From contig CAMCAZ010000005.1 of assembly GCA_945872795.1 (NCBI GenBank), positions 22,999 to 86,998 of the forward strand: 64,000 bases of DNA. Reading direction: 5' to 3'. This document shows positions 49,295-57,123 of this stretch, in pieces. The notes beneath the pieces were generated by a model. The model made no database searches. It saw nothing but the letters and a program-made list of their open reading frames with translations, and had not been told where the DNA came from. The first letter of the stretch is position 1; each line of letters starts with the position of its first letter. The translations under genes and the position numbers were made by a program. The stretch is from Chryseobacterium gleum. Its GTDB lineage: Bacteria > Bacteroidota > Bacteroidia > Flavobacteriales_F > PHOS-HE28.

Positions 49295-50739
49295 CGGACG
49301 GTGGCGCTTGCTTGCGGTGGTGCGGCGGCTTCGACCTTGTCCTTCACGATCTGCGCCATCATCTCGGCCTCCACGGCCAGCTGGCCGTTCACGTAGCCGT
49401 GGCCCTGCATGTGCACCAGGCCTCTGCGGATGGGCGTGATCAGGGTGAGGTGGAACACCAGCGTATCGCCGGGGATCACCTTTCGGCGGTAACGGATGCC
49501 GTCGGTCTTCAGGAAGTAGGTGGTGTAGTTCTCCGGATCGGGCACCTGGCTCAGGGCGAAGATGCCGCCCACCTGTGCCATCGCCTCCACCTGCAGCACG
49601 CCCGGCATCACCGGATTCCCCGGGAAGTGACCGGTGAAGTGCGGCTCGTTCATCGTCACATTCTTCACGCCCACGATGCTGGTCTTGTCCATGCTCATCA
49701 CCTTGTCCACCAGCAGGAAGGGGTAGCGGTGGGGGAGCATCTTCTCGATGGCCATGATGTCGAACAGCGGCTCCTTCGTCAGGTCCACGTGGGCCACGGG
49801 GTTCTTCTCCTCCTCGCGGATCTTTTCCTTGATGCGCTTGGCAAAACTGGTGTTGCCGAAGTGCCCGGGACGGGCAGCGAGGATGTGGCCCTTGATGGGG
49901 CGGCCCACCAACGCCAGATCGCCCACGATGTCCAGCAGCTTGTGCCGTGCGGGTTCGTTGAAGAACTTCAGGTCGGTGGTGTTCAGCACTCCGTTGCGGC
50001 GCACTTCCACGTCCTGGTATTCGCGGCCCAAGGTCTTGGCAAGGTCCTTCAGTTGCTCCTTCGTGGTGCCTTCGCGGTCCTCCAACACGATGGCGTTGTC
50101 CAGGTCGCCACCCTTGATCAGGCCGGCCTTGGCCAGCTGCTCCAGCTCGCGCAGGAACACGAAGGTGCGGCAGGGTGCGATCTCGGTCTTGAACTCCTCG
50201 GCGCGGTACATGCTGGCATGCTGGGTGCCCAGCACGGGACTGTTGTAGTCCACCATCACTGTCACGCGGAACTCGCCGCCGGGGGTGGGCACGCCCAGCA
50301 TCTCGGTGCCGCGCTCCTGGGTCTCGAACCAGATGGGCTCCTTCAGTTCGTACCAGTTGCGCGGGGCGTCCTGCGCCACCAGGCCCACGCTCTCAATGGC
50401 ATCCACGAAGGGCAGCGCACTGCCGTTCATGATGGGCACCTCCGGACCGCTGAGCTGCAGCAGGCAGTTGTCCACGTTCAGCGCATACAGGGCGCTGAGC
50501 ACGTGTTCGGTGGTGTTCACCACGGCATCGCCCTTGCCCAGGGTGGTGCCGCGGGCGGTGCTCACCACCAGGTCGGCATCCGCATCGATGGTGGGCTGGC
50601 CCTCGAGGTCGGTGCGCTGGAATTTGTAGCCGTGACCCACCGGGGCGGGGTTCAGCGTCAGTTTCACCGGTACACCGGAGTGAAGGCCCACGCCTTCCAG
50701 GGTGACGGAGGCCTTGAGGGTATGCTGGTTGTCGCTCAT
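49291..50739 (-). CDS. lpxC/fabZ: Bifunctional LpxC deacetylase - FabZ dehydratase
   Basis: Fusion typical of Bacteroidota. The 482-residue protein has LpxC in about residues 1-305: LKASVTLEGVGLHSGVPVKL, the zinc His in VVNTTEHVLSALYAL, and RHKLLDIVGDLALVGRPIKG with further ligands. This half commits UDP-3-O-acyl-GlcNAc to lipid A. FabZ occupies about 325-465: IMAIEKMLPHRYPFLLVDKV with the catalytic His, HFTGHFPGNPVMPGVLQVEA with the Glu partner. That half dehydrates 3-hydroxyacyl-ACP in fatty acid synthesis, so both users of the 3-hydroxyacyl pool are tied together. A TACCTTCG box lies at 50791-50798; the other ~100 bp up to lpxD show no gene. Confidence 0.96.
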   Translation of the reverse strand: MSDNQHTLKASVTLEGVGLHSGVPVKLTLNPAPVGHGYKFQRTDLEGQPTIDADADLVVSTARGTTLGKGDAVVNTTEHVLSALYALNVDNCLLQLSGPEVPIMNGSALPFVDAIESVGLVAQDAPRNWYELKEPIWFETQERGTEMLGVPTPGGEFRVTVMVDYNSPVLGTQHASMYRAEEFKTEIAPCRTFVFLRELEQLAKAGLIKGGDLDNAIVLEDREGTTKEQLKDLAKTLGREYQDVEVRRNGVLNTTDLKFFNEPARHKLLDIVGDLALVGRPIKGHILAARPGHFGNTSFAKRIKEKIREEEKNPVAHVDLTKEPLFDIMAIEKMLPHRYPFLLVDKVMSMDKTSIVGVKNVTMNEPHFTGHFPGNPVMPGVLQVEAMAQVGGIFALSQVPDPENYTTYFLKTDGIRYRRKVIPGDTLVFHLTLITPIRRGLVHMQGHGYVNGQLAVEAEMMAQIVKDKVEAAAPPQASATVR

Positions 50740-50790
50740 GACACAAGACGGCCGACATAGGGTTCATGACAAGCCCATGCCGACGCTCGG

Positions 50791-50798
50791 CGAAGGTA
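50791..50798 (-). promoter_or_regulatory. -7-like box TACCTTCG of lpxC/fabZ-lpxA
   Basis: TAnnTTCG variant on the minus strand, 51 nt before the ATG at 50739. Confidence 0.45.
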
Positions 50799-50902
50799 CG
50801 AGCGCGTCCCGGACCGGCAGATGATCTCCCCAGGGCAGGTCACCCTGAAACAAGGTCTTCGTACGTGGAGTAACGGTCAGGATCGGGGTTCAGAGACCGG
50901 GT

Positions 50903-51967
50903 TCAAGCCTCCGGCATCGCATCATCCTGCGACTTGCGCAGGGCGGCGAGCTCCTTCTCCAGTGCATCGATCCGCCGCTGCAGGGCGGGCAGGTTGCGGT
51001 ACACCACATAACTCCGGTCATACAGGCCTTTGGCGAAGGCCGGGGATCCCTGCACGGTCACGCCGTCCTCCAGATTGCTGCCGATGCCGCTCTGTGCCGC
51101 CACCCGCACCTTGTTGCCGATGGTGAGGTGACCGGCGATGCCCACCTGGCCGCCGATCTGGTTGTGGTCGCCCACCTTGGTGCTGCCCGCGATGCCTGTT
51201 TGCGACACGATCACGTTGTGCCTCCCGATCTCCGCATTATGCCCCACCTGGATCAGGTTGTCCAGCTTGGTGCCCTGGCGGATGATGGTGTGCCCGATGG
51301 TGGCCCGGTCGATGGTGGTGTTCGCGCCCACCTCCACTTGGTCCTCCAAGATGACGTTGCCCACCTGGGGCATCTTCTCATAGACCCCTTCCGCGTTGGG
51401 CACGAATCCAAAGCCATCGGCACCGATCACCGCACCGCTGTGGATCACGCACTGCGCGCCGATCACCGTCTGGTGGTAGATCTTCACACCGGCATGGATG
51501 CGCGTGCCGGCCCCCACTGTGGTGCGGTCGCCGATGAAGCAACTGGGGAACACCTTCACGCCATCGCCCAACACCACATCATCGCCGATGTAGCAGAAGG
51601 CACCGATGTATACGCTCTTGCCCAGCTTCGCCCGTGGGCTCACATAGCTGGGTTGCTCCACGCCCTTCTTCTCGTACTGTAACTGGTAGTTGCGCTCCAG
51701 CAGCTGGGTGAAGGCCATGCGCGCATCGGCGACACGGATCAGCGTGAGGCTTTTGGGGGTCGCCTTGGTGGCCACGAATCCCCGGTCCACGATGGCGATG
51801 GTGGCCTTCGTGGTGTAGATGAACTCGGTGTACTTGGGGTTGGCCAGGAAGGTGAGGGTGCCACTGCGGGCCTCCTCGATCTTGGCCAGGTCGTTCACCA
51901 TCACCTGCGGATCGCCGTCCACTTCTCCTTGAAGGAGCTCGGCGATCTGGTCTGCGGTGAACTGCAT
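50903..51967 (-). CDS. lpxD: UDP-3-O-(3-hydroxymyristoyl)glucosamine N-acyltransferase
   Basis: Third step of lipid A synthesis. The 354-residue protein has the N-terminal uridine-binding domain ([40 protein letters not shown]) and the left-handed beta-helix of hexapeptides ([40 protein letters not shown] with the catalytic His). The C-terminal helix is [20 protein letters not shown]. Length and order are those of canonical LpxD, and it heads the lpxD, lpxC-fabZ, lpxA series. A TATCTTCA sequence lies only 4 nt before the ATG. Confidence 0.96.
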   Translation of the reverse strand: MQFTADQIAELLQGEVDGDPQVMVNDLAKIEEARSGTLTFLANPKYTEFIYTTKATIAIVDRGFVATKATPKSLTLIRVADARMAFTQLLERNYQLQYEKKGVEQPSYVSPRAKLGKSVYIGAFCYIGDDVVLGDGVKVFPSCFIGDRTTVGAGTRIHAGVKIYHQTVIGAQCVIHSGAVIGADGFGFVPNAEGVYEKMPQVGNVILEDQVEVGANTTIDRATIGHTIIRQGTKLDNLIQVGHNAEIGRHNVIVSQTGIAGSTKVGDHNQIGGQVGIAGHLTIGNKVRVAAQSGIGSNLEDGVTVQGSPAFAKGLYDRSYVVYRNLPALQRRIDALEKELAALRKSQDDAMPEA

Positions 51968-51971
51968 AGGG

Positions 51972-51979
51972 TGAAGATA
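51972..51979 (-). promoter_or_regulatory. -7-like box TATCTTCA of lpxD
   Basis: TAnnTTCA variant on the minus strand, 4 nt before the lpxD ATG. Confidence 0.35.
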
Positions 51980-51991
51980 GGCTAGGGCGGA

Positions 51992-52540
51992 TCAGTGCTT
52001 CAAGGGAACCTGGACCTGCACATCATCCCAACGCAGCACCAGTTCACTGGGCGAGCCCTCCACGGAAATGGTGAATTGCTCCGTGATCGCATCGGTACGA
52101 CGGACGGGTGCTTTCGCCTTGGCCACATCGGCCATCGGGTCGCGCTGTGCCACCCCGTCGAAGTTCACCCCCCAGCCGTACATCTTGCCGTTCAGGATCA
52201 CCAGCCATTCGTCCTCGTTGGGTATGGTCCACAGCGTGTAGGTGCCCGCCTTTAACGGCGCCTCACCCAAAGTGACGTCCTTGTTCACCGTGAAGGTGGT
52301 GGCCTCGTTGGCCCCGGTGCGCCATACTTTGCCGTAGGGTACCAGTGTGCCGAAGATGGCGCGGCCCTTTTTGAAGGGGCGGCTGTAGGTCACCTCCACC
52401 TTCAGGTCGTCCACCACGAAGGTCGTTGTCTCCTCCGGACTGGCCTTCTTGGTCTGGCTGGTCATGTATCGGAAACCGACGAAGGCCAGCAAGGCCACAA
52501 AGCCGATACTGATCAGGGTCCACTTGAGGTACTTGGGCAT
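51992..52540 (-). CDS. DUF2911 protein with N-terminal membrane anchor
   Basis: A 182-residue protein from the ATG at 52540 (MPKYLKWTLISIGFVALLAFVGF, one membrane helix). The rest matches DUF2911, a Bacteroidota family of unknown role: VEVTYSRPFKKGRAIFGTLV, PYGKVWRTGANEATTFTVNK, LKAGTYTLWTIPNEDEWLVI and NGKMYGWGVNFDGVAQRDPM. It is probably periplasmic. The longer ORF start (52654) runs into the miniature element at 52574-52737 and is rejected. That element ends 33 bp upstream of the ATG, so it may have altered the promoter. Confidence 0.85.
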   Translation of the reverse strand: MPKYLKWTLISIGFVALLAFVGFRYMTSQTKKASPEETTTFVVDDLKVEVTYSRPFKKGRAIFGTLVPYGKVWRTGANEATTFTVNKDVTLGEAPLKAGTYTLWTIPNEDEWLVILNGKMYGWGVNFDGVAQRDPMADVAKAKAPVRRTDAITEQFTISVEGSPSELVLRWDDVQVQVPLKH

Positions 52541-52561
52541 GAGCGCTCGGTTTTGCGGCGG

Positions 52562-52569
52562 TGAAGTTA
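52562..52569 (-). promoter_or_regulatory. -7-like box TAACTTCA of the DUF2911 gene
   Basis: TAnnTTCA variant on the minus strand, 21 nt before the ATG and 4 bp from the end of the miniature element, which would therefore supply the -33 region. Confidence 0.35.
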
Positions 52570-52573
52570 CTCC

Positions 52574-52737
52574 AGTGTCGCAACCCGTAAGTTCCTTAAC
52601 CATCTCCGCCCCTCTTTCACCTTCCTGCCGCGTTGGAACATTTCGTCGTAGCACACACTAAGCCGTGCATGTTCCGCCTTGCATGAAGGCGAAATAGTGG
52701 TAGACCTTCAGTTAACCAACTTACGGGTTGCGACACT
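52574..52737. mobile_element. 164-bp MITE-like element
   Basis: AGTGTCGCAACCCGTAAGTT (52574-52593) recurs as its exact reverse complement at 52718-52737; two mismatches then TTAAC extend the terminal repeat to 27 bp. The interior (about 110 bp) has no ORF worth noting. No clear target-site duplication is visible next to the ends. The right end runs into the stop codon of the SDR gene. I do not recognise the parent insertion sequence. Confidence 0.65.
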
Positions 52738-53509
52738 AGGTCCGGCGGTGCACCACCATGCTGCTGGCCTGCGCGGTGGGCGTCACCACCAGGTCGTTCA
52801 CGCACACGTGTGCTGGCAGCGTGGTCACGAAGTGCACGAGGTGGGCGATGTCCTCGCCCTTCAGCGGGCTCAGCCCCTGGTAAGGGGTGCTGGCCTTGTC
52901 CTCGTCGCCGTGGAAGCGTACCAGGCTGAACTCCGTCTCGGCCAGTCCCGGAGCGATCTGCGTCACCTTGATACCGTGGGGCAGAAGGTCCTGTCGCATG
53001 CCCTTGCTCAAGGCATCCACCGCATGCTTGCTGGCGCAGTAAACATTGCCCTTGGGGTACACCTCCTTACCGGCGGTGCTGCCGATGTTGATGATGTGTC
53101 CCTTTCCGCGGGCGATCATGCCGGGTATGATGGCGTGGCTCACATGGAGGAGACCCTTCACGTTGGTGTCCAGCATGCGGTCCCAATCGTCCAGGTTACC
53201 GTCCTGTATCGGATCAAGGCCAGCGGCGAGCCCGGCATTGTTCACCAGCACGTCGATGGACCTCCATCCCTCGGGCAGGCCGGTGATGGCGGCTTCCACA
53301 GCGGCGTTGTCGCGCACATCGAAGTGCAGGGCATGGATGGTCGGGCGATCCAAGCTCCCGTGAAGGCCTTCCAGTTCTTTGCGCAGTGCTTCGAGACGTT
53401 CTTTCCGGCGACCGGTGATGATGACGCGCCAACCCTCGGAAGCGAAGCGACGTGCGGTGGATTCACCGAAGCCGGAGGTGGCACCGGTGATGAGGATGGT
53501 CTGGGGCAT
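52736..53509 (-). CDS. Short-chain dehydrogenase/reductase (YdfG-like)
   Basis: NAD(P)-dependent oxidoreductase of 257 residues. It has the Rossmann TGATSGFGESTARRFASEG, VDVLVNNAG-type IDVLVNNAGLAAGLDP, the catalytic Ser in HIINIGSTAGKEVYPKGN and Tyr-Lys in VYCASKHAVDALSK. The pattern is closest to the classical SDR group that includes E. coli YdfG (3-hydroxy acid dehydrogenase). Its stop codon TAG is formed at the junction with the miniature element, so its natural C-terminus may have been changed by a few residues. It follows the HD gene by 9 bp. Confidence 0.9.
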   Translation of the reverse strand: MPQTILITGATSGFGESTARRFASEGWRVIITGRRKERLEALRKELEGLHGSLDRPTIHALHFDVRDNAAVEAAITGLPEGWRSIDVLVNNAGLAAGLDPIQDGNLDDWDRMLDTNVKGLLHVSHAIIPGMIARGKGHIINIGSTAGKEVYPKGNVYCASKHAVDALSKGMRQDLLPHGIKVTQIAPGLAETEFSLVRFHGDEDKASTPYQGLSPLKGEDIAHLVHFVTTLPAHVCVNDLVVTPTAQASSMVVHRRT

Positions 53510-53518
53510 GGTGCGAAC

Positions 53519-54736
53519 TTACTGTACGACCCACCTCGGCCACGCCAGGTACCACTTGGTCACTGGCCGTGCCAGCGCTTGGATACCCAGGTTGTCACTG
53601 GCTTCCGCGATGTCGCGCAGGGTGCCGTCCTTGTAGCGAAGCTCGATCCGGTCCTTGCCCGGGTCGTAGGCATTGTTCACGATGCTGCCGGTGAGGACGA
53701 AATGCGCTGCATCGGTAACCGAGATGCCCAGTTGTGTGGCCACCAACTGTCGAAGGTCGTCGACCTTTGACGGCGGCCACTCGACGTTCTGCAGTTTGAT
53801 CCGCAGGTTGCGGCGATGCACGAGGTCACCGGCCAGTTTGGACAGCACCGGATCGGGGTGTTCGCTCCAGACCTTCACAGCGCCCATCACGTCGTGGTCG
53901 TCCAACTTCAGGAAGTCCGCCAATACCTGTGGGTCGCGGAAGGAGGAACGATCCTGCTCCGCGGATAGGAAGCGCATCAGGGCAGGGGAGGCGAACACGG
54001 GCACACCGGACATGGCCAGGTCCTTGGCGCGTCGCAGCGTTTCCACGAGCATCAGCTCGCAGGCCACCACGGTCTTGTGCAGGTATACCTGCCAGTACAT
54101 CAGCCGGCGCGCCACCAGGAACTTCTCGATGCTGTAGATGGCTTTCTCTTCCACCACCAGCTTGTCGTCCACCACCTGCAACATCTTGATGATGCGCTCC
54201 CCACCGATCACGCCTTCGCTCACACCGGTGTAGAAACTGTCGCGGTTCAGGTAGTCGATGCGGTCCACATCCAGCTGGCCGCTGACCAATTGGTGCAGGA
54301 AACGCTTGGGGTATTCATCGCGGAAGATGCGGATGCCAAGGTCCAGCGCGCCATTGAACTCGGTGTTCAGGGCGTCCATCACCAAGGCGCTCACCGCTTC
54401 ATGTCCGATGCCTTCCACCAGGCTGTGCTCCAGCGCGTGGCTGAAGGGTCCATGGCCGATGTCATGCAGGAGAATGGCGATGCGGGCGCCCAAGGCTTCC
54501 TCGTCCGTGATGGCGTGGCCCTTGTCGCGCAGGGTGGCGATGGCATCACCCATCAGGTGCATGGCCCCCAGCGCGTGGTGGAATCGTGTGTGCAACGCGC
54601 CGGGATAGACCAGGTGGCCCAGCCCCAGCTGCTTGATGTAGCGCAGTCGCTGGAACCACGGATGGTCGATCAATCGCAGCACCGTGGGGTGCGGCACGGT
54701 GATGAAACCGTAGATGGGGTCGTTCAGGATCTTCAT
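53519..54736 (-). CDS. HD-domain phosphohydrolase
   Basis: Metal-dependent phosphohydrolase of the HD superfamily, resembling the dGTPase-like group of B. subtilis YwfO. The 405-residue protein begins MKILNDPIYGFITVPHPTVL and has the metal-binding His in GALHTRFHHALGAMHLMGDA, the HD pair in ARIAILLHDIGHGPFSHALE, and YLNRDSFYTGVSEGVIGGER. Nucleotide substrate is likely but not shown. It is divergent from porX and is the first gene of a group running toward SDR. The bases upstream hold a low-complexity stretch (CACACCTCACA repeated) rather than a clear promoter. Confidence 0.88.
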   Translation of the reverse strand: MKILNDPIYGFITVPHPTVLRLIDHPWFQRLRYIKQLGLGHLVYPGALHTRFHHALGAMHLMGDAIATLRDKGHAITDEEALGARIAILLHDIGHGPFSHALEHSLVEGIGHEAVSALVMDALNTEFNGALDLGIRIFRDEYPKRFLHQLVSGQLDVDRIDYLNRDSFYTGVSEGVIGGERIIKMLQVVDDKLVVEEKAIYSIEKFLVARRLMYWQVYLHKTVVACELMLVETLRRAKDLAMSGVPVFASPALMRFLSAEQDRSSFRDPQVLADFLKLDDHDVMGAVKVWSEHPDPVLSKLAGDLVHRRNLRIKLQNVEWPPSKVDDLRQLVATQLGISVTDAAHFVLTGSIVNNAYDPGKDRIELRYKDGTLRDIAEASDNLGIQALARPVTKWYLAWPRWVVQ

Positions 54737-54784
54737 TGGTCACTTCACACCTCACAAGTAACAACTCACACCTCACACTTCCTA

Positions 54785-54815
54785 CCCAGTACCTTCACGC
54801 CCCGAAAGTACTGGG
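54785..54815. promoter_or_regulatory. Inverted repeat upstream of porX
   Basis: CCCAGTAC and GTACTGGG form a perfect 8-bp inverted repeat with a 15-bp centre containing TTC/GAA, in the HD-porX divergent region, about 90 bp before the porX ATG. It may be an operator or a small hairpin. Confidence 0.4.
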
Positions 54816-54902
54816 CAACACGGCACGCTATTCCGCGTTTCCATTGGTATGCGATCTTTCACCACCGAACCTGTAGCGCCGAAAGGCACCACCATACCAC
54901 TG

Positions 54903-56456
54903 ATGACCGCTTCCATCCTCTGGGCCGACGACGAGATCGATCTGCTCCGTCCCCACGTGCTCTTCCTGCAAGGCAAAGGCTACACGGTGGATACCGTGAA
55001 CAACGGCCTCGACGCCGTGGAGAAGGCGCAGGCGAAGGAATACGACATCATCTTCCTGGACGAGAACATGCCCGGCCTCAGCGGGCTGGAGACGCTCAAC
55101 CGCATCAAGGCGGTGCTGCCCCATGTGCCCGTGATCATGATCACCAAGAGCGAGGAGGAGCATATCATGGAGGAGGCCATCGGCGGCAAGATCAGCGATT
55201 ACCTGATCAAGCCCGTGAACCCCAACCAGATCCTGCTCTCGCTGAAGAAGCACCTGGAGGGCCGGCGCCTCGTGAGCGAAAAGACCAGCAGCAGCTACCA
55301 GCAGCAGTTCCGCCAGCTGGCCATGCGCCTCAGCGACCGCCTGGGCACCGAGGACTGGAAACAGCTCTACGACGAGCTGGTGAAGTGGGAACTGGACCTC
55401 AGCGGCAGCCAGGACCAGGGCATGACCGAGATCCTGCGCAGCCAGTGGACCGAGGCCAACGAGCAGTTCTGCCGCTTCGTGGAGCGCAACTACATCGACT
55501 GGGTGAACAACAAGGGCGGCGACGTGCCCCTGCAATCACACCAGATCTTCAAGACCAAGGTGGCGCCGCTGATCGATGAGAAGCAGCCGCCCCTGTTCAT
55601 GATCCTGATCGACAACCTGCGGCTGGACCAATGGCGCATCCTGGAACCCATCCTGGGCCAGTTCTTCCGTACCGAGGAGCAGGGAATGTTCTACAGCATC
55701 CTGCCCACCGCCACGCAGTACGCGCGCAACGCCATCTTCTCCGGCCTCATGCCCAGCGAGATCGAAAAGCGCTTCCCCGGCAAGTGGGTGAACGAGGAGG
55801 AGGAGGGCAGCAAGAACGCGCACGAGGAGGAGTTCGTGGGAGACCAGTTGAAGCGCCTGGGCAAGAACGTGAAGTTCAGCTACCACAAGATCCTGAACCT
55901 GAACGCCGGTCGCAAACTGGCCGACAGCCTGGACAACCTGATGGGCAACCCGCTGAACGTGATCGTCTACAACTTCGTGGACATGCTGAGCCATGCCCGC
56001 ACCGAGATGGAGGTGATCCGCGAACTGGCCGATGACGATGCCGCCTACCGCTCCCTCACCAAGAGCTGGTTCGAGCACTCGCCGCTGTTCGACATCTTCA
56101 AGGGCATCGCCGAGCGCGGTGGCCGCGTGATGCTCACCACCGACCACGGCACCATTCGCGTGGGCGAACCCAGCAAGGTGGTCGGCGACCGCAATACCAA
56201 CTCCAACCTGCGCTACAAGTTCGGCCGCAACCTCACGTACGAGAACCGCGATGTGCTGGTGGTGAAGGACCCCGGACAGGCCTTCCTCCCCAAGGCCAAC
56301 GTCAGCACCGTCTACGTCTTCGCCAAGGGCGACCGTTTCTTCGTCTACCCCAACAACTACAACCACTTCGTCACCTACTTCCGCCACACCTTCCAGCACG
56401 GCGGTATCAGCATGGAGGAGATGATCGTGCCGTGGGCGGTGTTGAAGCCGAGGTGA
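54903..56456 (+). CDS. porX: T9SS response regulator PorX (CheY-PglZ)
   Basis: Response regulator of the PorX-PorY system that controls T9SS genes. From the ATG at 54903 (MTASILWADDEIDLLRPHVL, the typical PorX start) it has 517 residues. The receiver domain (1-120) shows the acidic ADDE, the phospho-acceptor Asp in DIIFLDENMPGLSGLE, MITKSEEE and the switch Lys in SDYLIKPVNPNQ. The C-terminal two thirds are a PglZ-type alkaline phosphatase fold: MILIDNLRLDQWRI, VIVYNFVDMLSHARTEMEVI and VMLTTDHGTIRVGEPSKV carry metal-binding acidic and His residues. The 18 upstream codons in the track are not conserved. PorY is not in this window. Confidence 0.95.
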   Translation: MTASILWADDEIDLLRPHVLFLQGKGYTVDTVNNGLDAVEKAQAKEYDIIFLDENMPGLSGLETLNRIKAVLPHVPVIMITKSEEEHIMEEAIGGKISDYLIKPVNPNQILLSLKKHLEGRRLVSEKTSSSYQQQFRQLAMRLSDRLGTEDWKQLYDELVKWELDLSGSQDQGMTEILRSQWTEANEQFCRFVERNYIDWVNNKGGDVPLQSHQIFKTKVAPLIDEKQPPLFMILIDNLRLDQWRILEPILGQFFRTEEQGMFYSILPTATQYARNAIFSGLMPSEIEKRFPGKWVNEEEEGSKNAHEEEFVGDQLKRLGKNVKFSYHKILNLNAGRKLADSLDNLMGNPLNVIVYNFVDMLSHARTEMEVIRELADDDAAYRSLTKSWFEHSPLFDIFKGIAERGGRVMLTTDHGTIRVGEPSKVVGDRNTNSNLRYKFGRNLTYENRDVLVVKDPGQAFLPKANVSTVYVFAKGDRFFVYPNNYNHFVTYFRHTFQHGGISMEEMIVPWAVLKPR

Positions 56457-56462
56457 TCTTTA

Positions 56463-56627
56463 TTGGCCGCAAAGGCGCAAAGACGCCAAGTTTGCGGTGG
56501 GATGGTGAACTTCTAATAGGGTTGAAGGTCACAAGGCCGAACGAGGAACGTGTATCCAAGAACGTACTCGAACATGGTGAGATAGAGGTTCATATGTTCC
56601 TTTGCGCCTTAGCGTCTTTGCGGCCAA
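56463..56627. repeat. 165-bp inverted-repeat element (CGCAAAG type)
   Basis: TTGGCCGCAAAGGCGCAAAGACGC at the left end (56463) is matched, imperfectly inverted, by TTTGCGCCTTAGCGTCTTTGCGGCCAA at 56601-56627; about 22 of 25 bases pair. It fills the porX-tsaE interval. Repeats built of CGCAAAG/GGCGCAAAG are frequent intergenic elements in many bacteria. No ORF lies inside. Confidence 0.55.
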
Positions 56628-56634
56628 CTCACCC

Positions 56635-57063
56635 ATGCTCGCCACCCTCACCCTCCGCAAAGCCTCCGAAGCTCCGGACATCGCGCGCCTCATCCTGCAG
56701 AGCCATGCTGAGCGACGCGTCTTCGCCCTGCACGGTGACCTCGGTGCCGGCAAGACCACGCTGATCAAGGCCTTGTGCGAGGCGCTGGGCGTGGCCGATG
56801 CCACCAGCAGCCCCAGCTTCGCCATCGTGAACGAGTACCGCATGGCCGACGACCGCCCCGTGTACCACTTCGACCTCTACCGCCTGCGCGATGCCCGCGA
56901 GCTGCTGGACATCGGCTTCGAGGAGTACCTGGACAGCGGCGCCTACTGCTTCATCGAGTGGCCTGAGCTGGCGGACGAGCTCTTGCCCCGCGAGGTGCTG
57001 CACATCACCATCGAGGCGCCTGACAGCGGGGTGCGCACCATCCGGATGGTGCCGGGCGCCTGA
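56635..57063 (+). CDS. tsaE: tRNA threonylcarbamoyladenosine ATPase TsaE
   Basis: Small ATPase that drives the TsaB-TsaD cycle of t6A modification of tRNAs. From the ATG at 56635 (MLATLTLRKASEAPDIARLI) it has 142 residues. Walker A is HGDLGAGKTTLIKALCEAL, followed by TSSPSFAIVNEYRMADDRPV, HFDLYRLRDARELLDIGFEE and CFIEWPELADELLP, all family landmarks. The upstream codons in the track belong to the inverted-repeat element. It is followed by ald after 60 bp. Confidence 0.94.
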   Translation: MLATLTLRKASEAPDIARLILQSHAERRVFALHGDLGAGKTTLIKALCEALGVADATSSPSFAIVNEYRMADDRPVYHFDLYRLRDARELLDIGFEEYLDSGAYCFIEWPELADELLPREVLHITIEAPDSGVRTIRMVPGA

Positions 57064-57097
57064 AGGTCCGCCGGCCTCACCGCTCTTCCGCAGGCCG

Positions 57098-57105
57098 TAC
57101 CTTCG
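57098..57105 (+). promoter_or_regulatory. -7-like box TACCTTCG of ald
   Basis: TAnnTTCG variant, 18 nt before the ald ATG. Confidence 0.45.
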
Positions 57106-57123
57106 CGATCCCACCACACCCCC

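Noticed and set aside
52594-52710. Transposase remnant inside the 164-bp element
   Set aside because: The interior of about 110 bp has no frame resembling a transposase in either direction.
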